Shown piece by piece: positions 53,574 through 64,000 of a stretch of DNA of 64,000 bases. Positions within the stretch are counted from its first letter, which is position 1. Every line of letters begins with the position of its first letter. The stretch spans positions 6,773,624 to 6,837,623 of the forward strand of contig NC_087071.1 in the NCBI RefSeq assembly GCF_963678635.1. The letters are read 5' to 3'. The notes beneath the pieces are model-generated. The model did no database searches. It was not told the origin of the DNA and was given only the letters and a program-made list of their open reading frames with translations. Position numbers and translations under genes: made by a program. The DNA is from Symsagittifera roscoffensis (taxonomy: Eukaryota > Xenacoelomorpha > Acoela > Convolutidae).

Positions 53574-56500
53574 GAGTCCCTACTCAAACCTAATTAGAGT
53601 AGAGAACAGCAGTGCCGGTAAGACCCAGAAGTATGACGGAGGCAGCTGGCCTTATCACAGTATCGTCGGAGGATGATCTAGTGTTAGATACAAACATCAT
53701 TTTAAAAGCTTTTGGCTATTTCTAACTCATCGCCAGGGTCGAGACCAACCAAGTCGATAGAAAGCCCCAAGAATTGAACAGCAGAATTCACAAGATATCA
53801 AGATGGGAATGAGTCTTCTTAGTGCAGAACCTCAACGGAAGTCTTATACGTTACGACGTGAAAGAGGTTACGGAGTCCTCGCTCTCATGTCTCACCAGAG
53901 GTGCTACTATTCTCATGTCAGCAGGGTAACTATTTTTGTCAGCAAAGCTAAGGGGAACAGTTTTTTTTTGCTCAAGAGGAGTGAAAAAACGGACCTTCAG
54001 AAAAAAGGAGAAAGTACAAATTACATATTTAACAATTATTGAAACAGTATCTTAGAAACTTTTGAGTTTGAATTTTTATATATTTTTGGTCACTAAAATT
54101 TTGAAGACGTGGAAGTGTGGTACGGTAAGAGGGCCGTCTCTTGAATGCTAAGGCTATGTGCTATGTTTACAGGTGAATTGCTACTCTAGGAGTTTAATTT
54201 CAGCGTGAATTGTATTTATCAAGGCCGGTACCTGCCAACCGAGTTAGCTTTTGGGTTTTTTTGCTAATATTACTCTCTTGATTCTGATGAAAGGATTAAG
54301 AACAACTATATTGAGTTTGGCATTGGCATATGATACCAATCTTCTTTGTATAAGTCTTCTTTAGAGTTGATTTCGTTTGGTGTCCCAGCTTTCTCAACAA
54401 AACGAACCAATGGAACATTTATTACCATGGGAATCGTAGATAGAACAAAACTTCTCAGTAGTCACTTTACGAGATTACCGCAACAAAAGAGTTTTGACGA
54501 CCCACCACAACCACCATAAACCATTAATGAGGCCTAAAACCCAGCGGAAGAAGCCAATTGTGCCGCATGGGATCAGTGCGAAATCCACAAAATCGAATAA
54601 CTCAATGAAAAAAGAAGGACGAAGGGCCCAAAACTGATCAAATTTATTCTTTCACAGTTCGCACTAAGAGATCAAATCACGATTAATTTTTCACTGGGAA
54701 CAGAAAAAAGAAAAAAGTCATGCTCACGTAGATAACTATGCAATCAATTTTCGAGATTTCTACATTTTCTGCGAAACCCTTATTAGAAAAAATCACAAAT
54801 ATATTATTGAAACGCAAAGTTTTTACGATACTTCTAAATCAGATTGTGAAAAAATGGAAAATTTTTTTTGAGATTATTGGTCAAAACCGCCCAATTTGAC
54901 CGGTCAATTCACAATTTGAAAGAAGCTGAGTGCATTCTCTTTTTCTTCAAAAAAATATTCAAAGACATACAGCGTGATCGTTGTATTCGATCAGGAAATC
55001 AACTGAGCATCCACTGAAGTGTGACATTCTTCATTAGAAAATCTATGTCACTGCTTCATCACTCCGGCAATAAATGGGTCTCTTGCCAACCTCAAATCCA
55101 AATTTTAACACGGGCCAGAAGCAATTTTTTGCATTGAAACTAAAACAAGAACCAAGGCTTTTGGTTCAGCGAAAGAGCAACAATGGGAACAGGACTAACC
55201 TAGGACGAAATTTCAAAAACAGACAAGACCAAATCAACCATGGTGAGTCAAATCATTTTACTCTTGCGGAAAGAGCTTTACTACTACTCATAATTCAACT
55301 TGCGGGACGAAAAATATATCATGCAAGAACAGCAAAAAAAATCACGGCGCCAAAATTTGTAACTATAGGAAATAATGTTGCGAAAATGGGCAACAATTTC
55401 AAATCCACAGCAGAAGGTTCAAGTTGTTTTGTAGCGACCGATAGCGAAACAGAGTTTTGGTTAGGAACATTTCACCAACAGTTGAATCTAGCAAATAGTC
55501 CCAAAACCCGCAAAAGTTCCGTCGAAACTTAGAAGTCGTTAATACAGCTTCCAGCTACATTAAGAACCAAATGCAAACAATGTACTTAACAAGTGAACAA
55601 ATTGTTTTTAAAAATACAGTAGACATGAGTAGCCCCGTTTCCTTTATTAATTATTAAACTGCAGACATTTTCGTCAAATGCGTGCCAATGTGAAGTTTTG
55701 TTAATCTTGGAAACTACAGTGTTCAACTAAACTGCAAAAAAAAGAGTTATTAAGATTTTTGGCTTTTTGCTTATAACTGTGACTTTCATGTGCTGGCTTA
55801 TGCAATCAGCAAAATTTTTCATACCGTAAACCAGAACCGGACGTTTTCTTGAGTTAGACCTATAAAACTATCTTATGGTGAAAATATTCCATTCAAAAGC
55901 TGTACATATATATTCGACGAAATTAAGCCCATGAACAGAATGATCCTTAGTATAAGAGATACTGCCACAATGGATGTTCTAAATCTTTACCAGAGTTGGT
56001 AGATCGAAGATCCAACAGATGCATTCAGTATTCGAAGAGCCATTAGTCCCAATCCAAGGGATGTGTCGCAAAGTATCCATCCACACACAATGCTTCCGAA
56101 AAATCATGAAGTGTATCAAATATATAAGAGGTTCGACAATTTGACACAAATTTCAACCAATCAAAACCAAGCTCAAGTTGTGGATGCATATATTAAGAAA
56201 CTGCTGGTTAATTTATACACAATTTTGGACCAATGAGAAATGAGCAACTCATTTTATCGATGCACACCGCAAGATTGCGCTTTTAAATTTTGCACAGATC
56301 TGGAACATTTCAGCATATGGCACAAAACTAAACCACCTATCAAATACCTGTACTTTAGTTCAATCAATTCGTATTCATGGCTGCGATATATTGAAACCAA
56401 TTGTATCATAATGTCAATATTGCGCCGATATCTGTTAATTCAACTGTAGAATGATATTCAACTGCAAAAGATATGTCGAATGGAACCAAAAGGCAATCAA

Positions 56501-57106
56501 AGGACGACTGCTTCCGAATAATCAAACTACAATTATGAATAGCGTCTATCCAATCTCTCCAAACTATTTCAGAGACGAAGAGCCATGCCACCAAGAAGAA
56601 TGTCATCAGTCAAAACAATTAGCGAATCGGACAATCAAGGTACGCAACGATTAATGCAAATTTTTGCCTCTTCCCGATTTAACAGGATATCGAGACGCCT
56701 ATCATTTCAGTTAACTGGTCGCTGAAGACACGACCCTCATTTGGGCCAAAAACAAGGACAAAGAAGGATGCGCCAGAATAGGCCCGTTGATCAAACAATT
56801 TTGGAATTCGGCAGAGATGATGGTTGACGGTACATTATCGACGACTGGATTGCGACTTATTGTGCAAGTCTGACCCGTTTGCTTAACTGCACCCCGAAAA
56901 AGATGCAAATGCACATAGTCCAAAACTTTTGTTCGCGTCCTAGCAAATAACTCAGACTCATAGACCAAAAATTTGTTGTAGCCGAGAATTCATAGAGAAG
57001 TTGTGAATTTATGAAAAAGCAGCAACGCTTTTAATTAGAATCTATAGCAAAAACACCCGTTCTGTACACACAAAACTCTTCCGCTGTTCAGTTATCTCCA
57101 TGACGA

Positions 57107-57235
57107 ACTCCAATTAGATTACGCCGGGCCATTATCAGATGGTTCAGCAATTCAGGTTTATATATTGCTAGCTACCGACTGGTTCTCCAAATATTCATCA
57201 GCTATGCTAACCAGGTAGACTGAAGCCGACATCTA
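57107..57235 (+). pseudogene. Gypsy integrase-core fragment, copy 2
   Basis: Same LDYAGPLSDGS and FSKYSSAMLTR segments as at 25555, with a few substitutions; broken on both sides. Confidence 0.6.
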
Positions 57236-58467
57236 GAGAGGGATCTTTTGAGAGCGGATGACAGAAGAGAAACGTGTGACAGCAAATCACGAATCAAACT
57301 GTTAAAAAAATGTTACCAGAGTAGCCCACATATTGTGGGTAAGTCCCTGGAACAATTGTCAAATTCATGCAACAAGTTTATTGTCTGAAACAGTCCCGGG
57401 AACAACTGGCAAAGTAAACCAACAAGTGGATGGTCTGAAAAAACAACATGTCACATGAAGCGAGATGCCGAACCCTGCGTACACTAAGAGATCGGATCCA
57501 GTTTATAGCAGCCTCAATCGGAAATCAATTGAAAGTCAGGAACGCTAAGGCTCGTTTCTGACCCAGCGAAGCAAGCCGCCTCGAAGTCGAAAAGTAAACT
57601 TGAGTCCCTACCTTTATCTAATCCGTATTCGGTAGAAGTTTACAGAGAGGTAGCAACGGAAAATCGGGAAAACAGCTAACTTAACGTTAATGGGACAAAA
57701 AAGCCAACATTAAGTCAGGGAAAGTCATTAGAAAGGACTAGAAAAGTTAGTTCCATTCACAATCTAGGGAAGCCACGGAAGATTGCGCCCAAAGCAGCCA
57801 CAACAAGTACACCAGCTCATACGTCCCCCGCAGCAATTTCAAAAGTGGACCTCATTAGATCATCTTCCAGCTACAGCGGGATAATCAAAACGCCAGTAGC
57901 AAACTAGTCCCCAGTCACCCAATTTTTTTTTTAGAAAAATGAGCTCTTATCTCGACCAGAGTAAACATCAGTCAGGCCAAAAAAATCAGGAAAGTAACGA
58001 AGTATTCACAACTGGCCAATTCCTAGTATCCTCGGAGGATGATATAGTGTTAAGGACCCAACAAAAACGCCTTTTTGACTTTTTCTAAGTATACTCCGGA
58101 CTCGAGTTCAACAAAGTCGACACAACGCCACAAAAATTCACACCAGATCTAGCAGAAAACCAAGATTGGATAGAGTGTTCTTAGTCCAGTTCCTCAGGTC
58201 TTAGCAAGAAACAGAAATTTTTCTACGGAAAACCGGAAAACCACGTTGTGAAGGAAGTTACGGAATCTCGCTGCCGTTTTTTGCCACAGGCGCAACCATT
58301 CCCGTTTCGGCAGGGGAAGTTTCTTCGTCGTCAATGCTAAAGAGAACAGTTTGTGTGTTCAAGAGAATTGAAAAAACGGACATGTAGAACAAGAGAAAGA
58401 ACAAATAACATAATTAAATGCATTTATAATAGTATTACTGACATTTTTCTTTTGTTATCTTATAATT

Positions 58468-58515
58468 AGCACATAGTCATAGCACCTGATATCTGGAGTG
58501 CTAAGACTATGTGCT
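58468..58515. repeat. 18-bp-arm hairpin, present only in copy 2
   Basis: Left arm 58468-58485 and right arm 58498-58515 are inverted with one mismatch (AGCACATAGTCATAGCAC). The loop is 12 bp. Absent at the equivalent place in copy 1 (about 26900). Confidence 0.65.
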
Positions 58516-58699
58516 ATTTTTGCAGACGAAGAGCTAATCCATGAATTTTGTTTTTGAATGAATTTTAATAGACAAGATCGGAACCTGCAGACCGAATTAG
58601 TCTTTTGTTTTGAGTGTGAATATCACTCTTCTGATTCTGATGAAAGAATGCAGACTAATTTTACTGAACATTGCGTGTTGAAGCAGTTCAATCTCCTTT

Positions 58700-59188
58700 T
58701 GTGCGCGTCAATCTCCAAGATTATAAAAAAAACGGTTTTTAAACACTTTAATTAATGAGTATTTTCTCGGCAAAATAACTCCGGAAATATAACGGAAATT
58801 TGAAAATATAACGATAATTTTAACAAACTTTATCATCGGTAACATCGGCCACAAAAACTGCATAAATCAAAGCAAGCTGCAAAAATGGCCAGTATTTGTC
58901 CTTGAGACAAATTGCTCTTTTTAAAGGTCAGCCTTAATCAAGGCTGAACCAAATTAGAGCGAAAAGACGGTTAAAATCGGTTTTGGGGGGACCGAACCTG
59001 GTTACGGGGCATCCCATCAGGTTCGGTGCACATTCGAGTTCTAGAAAGGAAATGACCTAGTCGGGATTCGAACCGGCGCCGAACCCGCCGGGACGCACCA
59101 TGTATACGCTTGGCTACTGTCCCTGTATGTATTTACTTTTATATGCATTTATACTCTCGCACATTTACATTTGCGCTGCAACACCTTT
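58700..59188 (-). mobile_element. SINE-like insertion with tRNA-derived block
   Basis: Interrupts copy 2 between CCTTT (58695-58699) and CCTTT (59184-59188). Copy 1 has the empty site near 27077. The minus strand carries a tRNA-like head with A box TAGCCAAGCGTA (complement of 59105-59116) and B box GGTTCGAATCC (complement of 59064-59074). It also holds a hairpin CCGAACCTG...CAGGTTCGG (about 58990-59025). Anticodon not assigned. Confidence 0.65.
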
Positions 59189-59584
59189 GTATCAGACTTT
59201 ATTGGAGTCAGAGAGCGTACCAATTGACATTCTTCATGGCGCAGTCAGCAGGGGGGTAACACCGTTCTGGTCCATACCAACAACGGAATCTTTATTATCC
59301 ACGGATTCGCAAATAGAACAGTTTTATTAGCGGTAAACCTAAGAGATTACCGCAACAATGACACTTTACTGAGCGATCCAGTAGAAGTTTTTGACGACAC
59401 ACCACAACGACTAGAAAGAAAAGAAGTGGTCATTTAAGCCAATAACGACACGACAGATCGATCGAACTAGCTATGAACCTAGAGCAAATGAACGCTCATA
59501 TCTACCAAAATCAAAATAGATGGTTAAAAAAATCAACCTTTCAGAGCTGTTAATTGTCGCTGAGCAAATCATGGATGCGGAAAA

Positions 59585-59825
59585 TTGCAGGAAAATCTTG
59601 TTCACTTCTCTCGCCTTGAAAACGTTTTTAGCCAACTTTCACATATCAGAAAGTATACGGGTTTTTATCGTTTTAAAACAATTTTTATGGCCTCACAGAT
59701 TGCCCAAAGAATTCCAGAAAGCAGTGGACATTGCGCTACAGAAAATCAAAAGCGTAATCTGTTTTCTAATTGATATAGTCATTGTATCAAAAAGATCGAT
59801 AGAAGACCTTAATGAAATTGTTTAG
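59585..59825 (+). pseudogene. Gypsy reverse-transcriptase fragment, copy 2
   Basis: PKEFQKAVDIALQKIKSV and ICFLIDIVIVSKRS as in copy 1; the first Asp of the catalytic box is Ile in both copies, so the change predates the duplication. Confidence 0.7.
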
Positions 59826-60775
59826 ATTGTTTTTATTAGGTTACGCAGTTTTCCCTTCAACTTTCAAAATGTGATTTTTTTGTAATTCGTTTTTTACTGT
59901 TGGGTTTTTATATCGACGATTACAGTTACCAACCTAAAGTATCAGAAACACAAGCAGTCTTAGAGTTTCAGTTTCCTCGCACTTCAAAGCAACTCCGTTC
60001 TCAATTTCTCCTAGAGTTCTTCGCTAACCTTCAAATGATGTCGGAGTAATTCAGATATTTGTTGAAATTGAGCAAAAAAAGAAGTCCACTGGTGGATTGC
60101 AACAACAAAACGGCTTTGAAGAATCTCTCAACTTTATTTCTAACATCACAAAAATGCATCACTATGACCGGAAAAAGAGGTCTAGAGTTTAATGCGATGC
60201 CAGCAGTAGTTGTCTTGGAGCGGCACCGGAACTGGAACTAACAGATTTCACTTGGGTCCCGGTTTTTTTTCGCCGCTAGATTCTTGAACATCCAGAAAAA
60301 GAAAACTGCACCTTGAATTAGCAGTGCTAGCCATAGTATGGTCGTGCGAAAACATCCAATCTGAAATAATTGGGAGTAAACTCGAGGTCCATAACGACCA
60401 CAATAGTATCAGCTATTCAGACAAACAGAGGCATGAAGTCCAGTCAATCACGTCCCATAAGATGAGCAAACAGATTAATCCCGTTCGACTTTTTTTACCC
60501 ATATTTCCCAATACTGGATAAATTATCTCGGCATTGAAAGCCCTCAGCCCTCGACGTGTCAAAATATGTGTCAAGAAGACATATGGATCAAAGTTTTAAG
60601 GTAAAATAAACTGCCATTAGTATAGTCTGCACAACCGGACTCGGCCACCAAATAAGCCATACCGACCGACCTAACCCATATAGCTGAAAAAACGCTTAAA
60701 TCCCTCGCATTTTTACTCAGAGTGGTTATTTTGGAGCGCTCTCTAAAATATCAAACTATTAAGAAAAAGATTCTG

Positions 60776-61250
60776 CAATTAGTCAAAGAATTTACTTAAA
60801 AAACTGAGTATAAGCTTGTGAAAAAATAAATATGACGATAACACCAAATGATTTTTTTCAAATGGGTGGCGAGGTTCTTGAACCCCACTGAAACAAAATA
60901 CTCTGCTAATTCTAAACATCAAACTCCAGACTCCCTCGTATGAATCCGCGCTCAGTTTAACAACCAGACCTTCACAGGAAAGATGTTTAATCCAGCACTT
61001 CAACCCTCTCTTGTCGTTGAAATGTTTCCCGATGGAAGATCAACAAAACAAAGACACAAACGAGAAGAAAACGATCCACAATTCGATCTCATTTCAATTA
61101 GATACTGGAAGAAAGAAACTGCTCGAAAGTTTTTGTATGAAACAAACAAAACACTTTATTCCTAAAAAACTTCAAAAATTTTAAGCAAATTCCAGATGGG
61201 GGCAACCTATTCAGAGTTTCATTCGTTGCGTCACGCTCCATATCTTTCGT
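60776..61250. other. No gene recognised
   Basis: Unique sequence at the right edge of copy 2. A 60-codon plus frame (60983-61165, MFNPALQPSLVVEMFPDGRS) has no recognisable motif and I do not call it a gene. Confidence 0.4.
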
Positions 61251-61258
61251 ATTGAAAA

Positions 61259-61608
61259 CAGGGGTAGATTCAGGGGGCGGGGGTGGGGGTGGAGGCGTAC
61301 CCTCTTCTTCTCATGGATTCGACCCCTACCGACCCAAAGGGTCCCCGGTTGTACTATTTAGAGATATCCAGATTTGATGACAGACCCTAAACACTTTAAA
61401 GCCTGTTTGGCCTGTTTTTTTTTAAATTTCGCCTGCGGCACAGAAAATTTGACCAAAACGGGGTCTTTGTATTGATTTGGGAGAGCTCGGAAACTCAATT
61501 TGGTCGACCTGTAAAAAGATCGACAAAATTGACAACCCAATAAACACCCCCTCCCCCCTCCCCCCCCCCCCCAACCTCCCCCTCGAGAAAATTCTAGATT
61601 CACCCCTG
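61259..61608. mobile_element. hAT-type MITE, 350 bp
   Basis: Inverted ends CAGGGGTAGATTC (left) and TAGATTCACCCCTG (right). Flanked by a perfect 8-bp target duplication ATTGAAAA (61251-61258 and 61609-61616). An 8-bp duplication and CAGGG-type ends are hallmarks of hAT elements. G-rich at the left and C-rich at the right inside the ends; no coding capacity. Confidence 0.8.
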
Positions 61609-62051
61609 ATTGAAAATGATTATAAATTCCCAAATTATAAGCCCTGATTTTTCACAGTCAGAAATTTTGATACCTTAATATCGAAAACTTTTTCCCATTA
61701 ACCTCGTTTTTCACAATATTTTGTTAGGATATATTGAGACCAAGAAACTAACAAAAGATTAAGACCAGTTTTGGACTGAGAATTTGCACGAAACTATCCG
61801 GCCGAACATTGAATATCATGACGAACAGACGTTGTACTTAATCTGACAAGACTCTGAGATAGCGGCAACCATCGATCAAATCACCATGAAAAAAAAATTG
61901 CTCGGAATGTTTAAGCAAAAAAAATAGAAAAAAAACTAATAGGAAAAAAAAGTCGTAACCCCCCAAAAAAACTTTGTGACATTAATTTATGCGACAAATA
62001 TCCTTCAAAAACTGAAAGTTCTTCTAAAGTACCGAAAAAATAGATGCTTGC

Positions 62052-62355
62052 CTTCGTATGGAGGAGGTGGTATCATGAAGGCAATTATGGGCCTCACTGG
62101 CAAGTTTGAAACTCGGATACGCTCATCGAAGCTAGTTTGATGGCTGCGACACTGTCGCACCGGACACTTCTGTTCTGTTCTTTTCTCTAGCTTCTCGGCG
62201 CATATGAGGCAGATGCAATGTCCACAAGGTAGTTCAGGGGTCTGTCCTGTCAGTTTGATCCCACAGTCGGGACACTCGAGGGGTGATTGTGAACATGGAC
62301 TGCTAGTTTGATTCCCCGATGCAGACTCCATTTTTTCAAAATAGATAGTCTTCAA
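62052..62355 (-). CDS. TRIM-like gene, RING exon
   Basis: Encodes a C3HC4 RING finger: LECPDCGIKL, ELPCGHCICLICAEKLEK and KCPVRQCRS, with C-x2-C, C-x-H, C-x-C and C-x4-C spacing visible. The start is Met at 62355 or 62331; the second gives MESASGNQTSS. The exon most likely ends at 62052 (GAAG|GCAAGC) after IPPPPYE, and the frame matches the B-box exon at 31364. RING plus B-box plus coiled coil is the TRIM order, so the protein is probably an E3 ubiquitin ligase. If the splice is wrong, it is a separate small RING gene whose frame runs on to 62005. Confidence 0.7.
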
Positions 62356-63060
62356 TTGTAGATAAGGATAATAGGGTAAAATGAGCGCAAACTGTCCATC
62401 TAAAAAGCAAAAAAAGTTCTTCTTTCAGAAGTATCAGCCAAAAAATTACCTATTTTTCCTTTGAAAGTCAGAAATTTAAGCATTAAAATTGACGCAACTA
62501 TATATATGATACTGAATATTTGCATTAATTGTTTTTAAAAACTTTTTCTAAGTGTGTGTTTGTTTTCTTTTCTTCGTTCAGTCAAAACATTGAGGTAACC
62601 TAAATTTTTTTCATTGGTTCCCTTTGTTCCATTTACTATAACTTAAGTATGTTTTAAGTGGAATATGTCTGATCAGTTAGCTAGCTTATTGCTTTTATTA
62701 CACACAATTATCCTCTGAAAATCGCTTCGTAGTCTACTCTAGTATACTTCCGAATAAGATAATTCCGCCTGCTTATTTTCAGCGTGAAAAGTGGAAGCAG
62801 CAGCTGGCAGCTTCGACCAACAGATTTATAGTTGCATTTAGAAACACATTGAGCCCAACTACTTTTCTGGCTAGAAAAAAATGGTCAAAAAAATGCCATT
62901 CAAAACTTGCCTGAAAAGTCTAAGCTTTAAAACTTTCAACAATTTGTTACACCGAAAAATTAAGACTGGAATAGCATAGTCGGATACATTATACTAAAAA
63001 GATTACATCAAAGATAAGATTGATTAGATGTTCAAAATAACTGAATTACCGGGTTGACAA
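62356..63060. other. 5' flank of the RING exon, no gene recognised
   Basis: AT-rich DNA upstream (minus sense) of the RING exon; it should hold its promoter or a further 5' exon. I cannot place either. Confidence 0.35.
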
Positions 63061-63263
63061 AAATGCTAATCATACAATTTTCATATATGAAAAAATGCTA
63101 GTCATGCACTTTGGCTGCAACTCCCCAAGTGCAAAAAATTTCCTGAAAGGTCAATGATTAGTGTTTTTTCGTCCATGGAACTTGTATAACTAGCATTTTT
63201 TCATGAACCAAAAAAAAGGTTTTGTTAAAATTTACTTTCTCGAACGTTTTTTACTCCCGCATT

Positions 63264-63483
63264 GGAGTTCCATGAACAAAAATCGATTATAATTGAGTTT
63301 CACTGCCAGTGTCCAAAAAAGGGAAAAAATTGATTACAATCAATTAAAAATGAATTATAATGTTACTATTTTTCGAGGAAACAAAATTCGTTCTTAATCC
63401 ATTATAATCGATTTTTTTTACTCTTGTGGACACTCAACTATAATCGGTTTTTCTCACTTTGTTCAGATGTGAATTCCAATGCA
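63264..63483. repeat. Foldback/MITE-like palindrome
   Basis: Left GAACAAAAATCGATTATAAT...CAGTGTCC and right GGACACTCAACTATAATCG...TTTGTTC are inverted. The middle has another inverted pair (TTGATTACAATCAATT and CCATTATAATCGATTTTTT). Non-coding. Confidence 0.6.
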
Positions 63484-63664
63484 CATAAAATCTTTTCTAC
63501 GTTTTAAATTAAGGTTGGTGATTTTTGATTTTTTGAAAAGTTTGATAATTTTGTTTCTTTTTTCATGTTACTAATAGCTGAAATTTGTTCCTTTCAACAA
63601 TTGCCCACTGGAATTCCCTCCAATGTTTGCCATTTTGCCCCTTTGTACCCTTACACCCGCAATC

Positions 63665-63960
63665 CACCAACTGAAACAATGCCAACCCTGCCCCCCCCCC
63701 CTTCAACCAAATGAATCCCTTCCGCAACCCACCCCCCCCCCCCGCACACCACACACACCCACATTCACCATACATCAACCGGACCAGAGGGTGGAGGGGG
63801 ATTCAAGTGGATGGGGGGTTGTTGGTTCAGATGTGGGGCCGGGTGACTCAGATAGGGCGGAGTGGTTCAGCGTGGGGGGTCCCAGCAGGCCAGGTGGGGG
63901 GGGGGGGGGTTCAAGTGTGGGGGGAGCAAAGAGGCAAACGATAGAATGGGGGTTGTAAGG
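63665..63960. repeat. C-rich then G-rich low-complexity stretch
   Basis: C runs of 11-13 at about 63690-63740, followed by G runs up to 14 at about 63895-63909. The two halves could fold back, and the G runs could form quadruplexes. Open frames here are compositional and not called. Confidence 0.6.
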
Positions 63961-64000
63961 AAGCAAAGAGCCAAATGTACACTCCCTTTGCAAAGATTTT

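Larger units (their letters stand above)
53574..60775 (+). mobile_element. Decayed Ty3/Gypsy block, copy 2
   Basis: Collinear duplicate of 22012-28707. It differs by an insertion of about 490 bp (58700-59188), a 39-bp deletion near 59648, a small insertion with a hairpin near 58460-58525, and point changes. Contents as for copy 1. The left end abuts the LTR at 53573. Confidence 0.8.
31365..62051 (-). other. Proposed 30.7 kb GC-AG intron of the TRIM-like gene
   Basis: Donor side reads TACGAAG|GCAAGC on the minus strand (exon ends at 62052). Acceptor side reads TTTCAG|AAAGACCC (exon starts at 31364). The donor leaves one base of a codon and the acceptor supplies two, so the frame is kept. GC donors are a known minor class. 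The interval contains Polinton R and two Gypsy blocks. It rests on frame and domain order, not on transcript data. Confidence 0.6.

Noticed and set aside
60983-61165. 60-codon ORF MFNPALQPSL...
   Set aside because: No recognisable domain, no second copy and no splice context that I can support.
63563-63993. Overlapping Pro-rich and Gly-rich ORFs on both strands
   Set aside because: They arise from C and G runs; composition explains them.

Overview
The window is AT-rich invertebrate-type metazoan nuclear DNA. It holds spliceosomal introns, a TRIM-type RING/B-box gene, tRNA-derived repeats, Ty3/Gypsy retrotransposons and Polinton/Maverick (adintovirus-like) virus relics. I cannot name the species. 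Most of the window is accessory DNA, and almost every mobile-element gene is broken by stops or frameshifts.

Layout. 1-4.3 kb: three long, GC-richer, purine-rich ORFs, all in one frame and separated only by in-frame stops. They are followed by a polypurine tract, an LTR-like stretch with a TATA box, and a PBS-like sequence. 4.6-5.9 kb: no gene seen. 5.9-20.0 kb: Polinton relic L. It has a 1.3 kb tandem duplication carrying an ATPase-like fragment (minus), several uncharacterised short genes, two copies of a promoter unit, and a broken protein-primed DNA polymerase B (plus, 15.76-19.98 kb). 20.06-20.97 kb: a TIR-bounded, palindrome-rich repeat with a tRNA-Arg-like block and a minisatellite. 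21.0-21.3 kb: a dispersed repeat whose inverted partner lies at 32.8-33.2 kb. 21.4-28.7 kb: decayed Gypsy DNA, ending at a 200-N gap. 29.68-31.36 kb: B-box/coiled-coil exon of a TRIM-like gene (minus). 31.4-34.2 kb: repeats and a small polymerase-B scrap. 34.2-48.9 kb: Polinton relic R. It carries the major capsid protein, a pVI-like protein, the penton protein and a DDE integrase (all minus), then three more copies of the promoter unit, two of them in a nearly identical 3.19 kb tandem duplication. 48.93-53.57 kb: a 5'-truncated Gypsy pol with its 3' LTR. 53.57-60.78 kb: a second copy of the 22.0-28.7 kb decayed Gypsy block. 61.26-61.61 kb: a hAT-type MITE with an 8-bp target duplication. 62.05-62.36 kb: a RING exon (minus). 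62.4-64.0 kb: flanking DNA with palindromes and C/G-rich runs.

How it fits together. The only probable host gene is the TRIM-like gene. Its RING exon and B-box exon are about 30.7 kb apart on the same strand, with matching splice phases (GC donor, AG acceptor). Polinton R and the second Gypsy block would therefore sit inside one intron. The two Polinton relics share gene order and repeat the same regulatory cassette five times. Each cassette has a divergent promoter with clustered CRE-type TGACGTCA sites, a TATA box and a short 5'-UTR intron. It drives a three-zinc-finger polymerase-B leader one way and an uncharacterised small gene the other way. This amplified cassette and the split TRIM gene are the two results I would check first.
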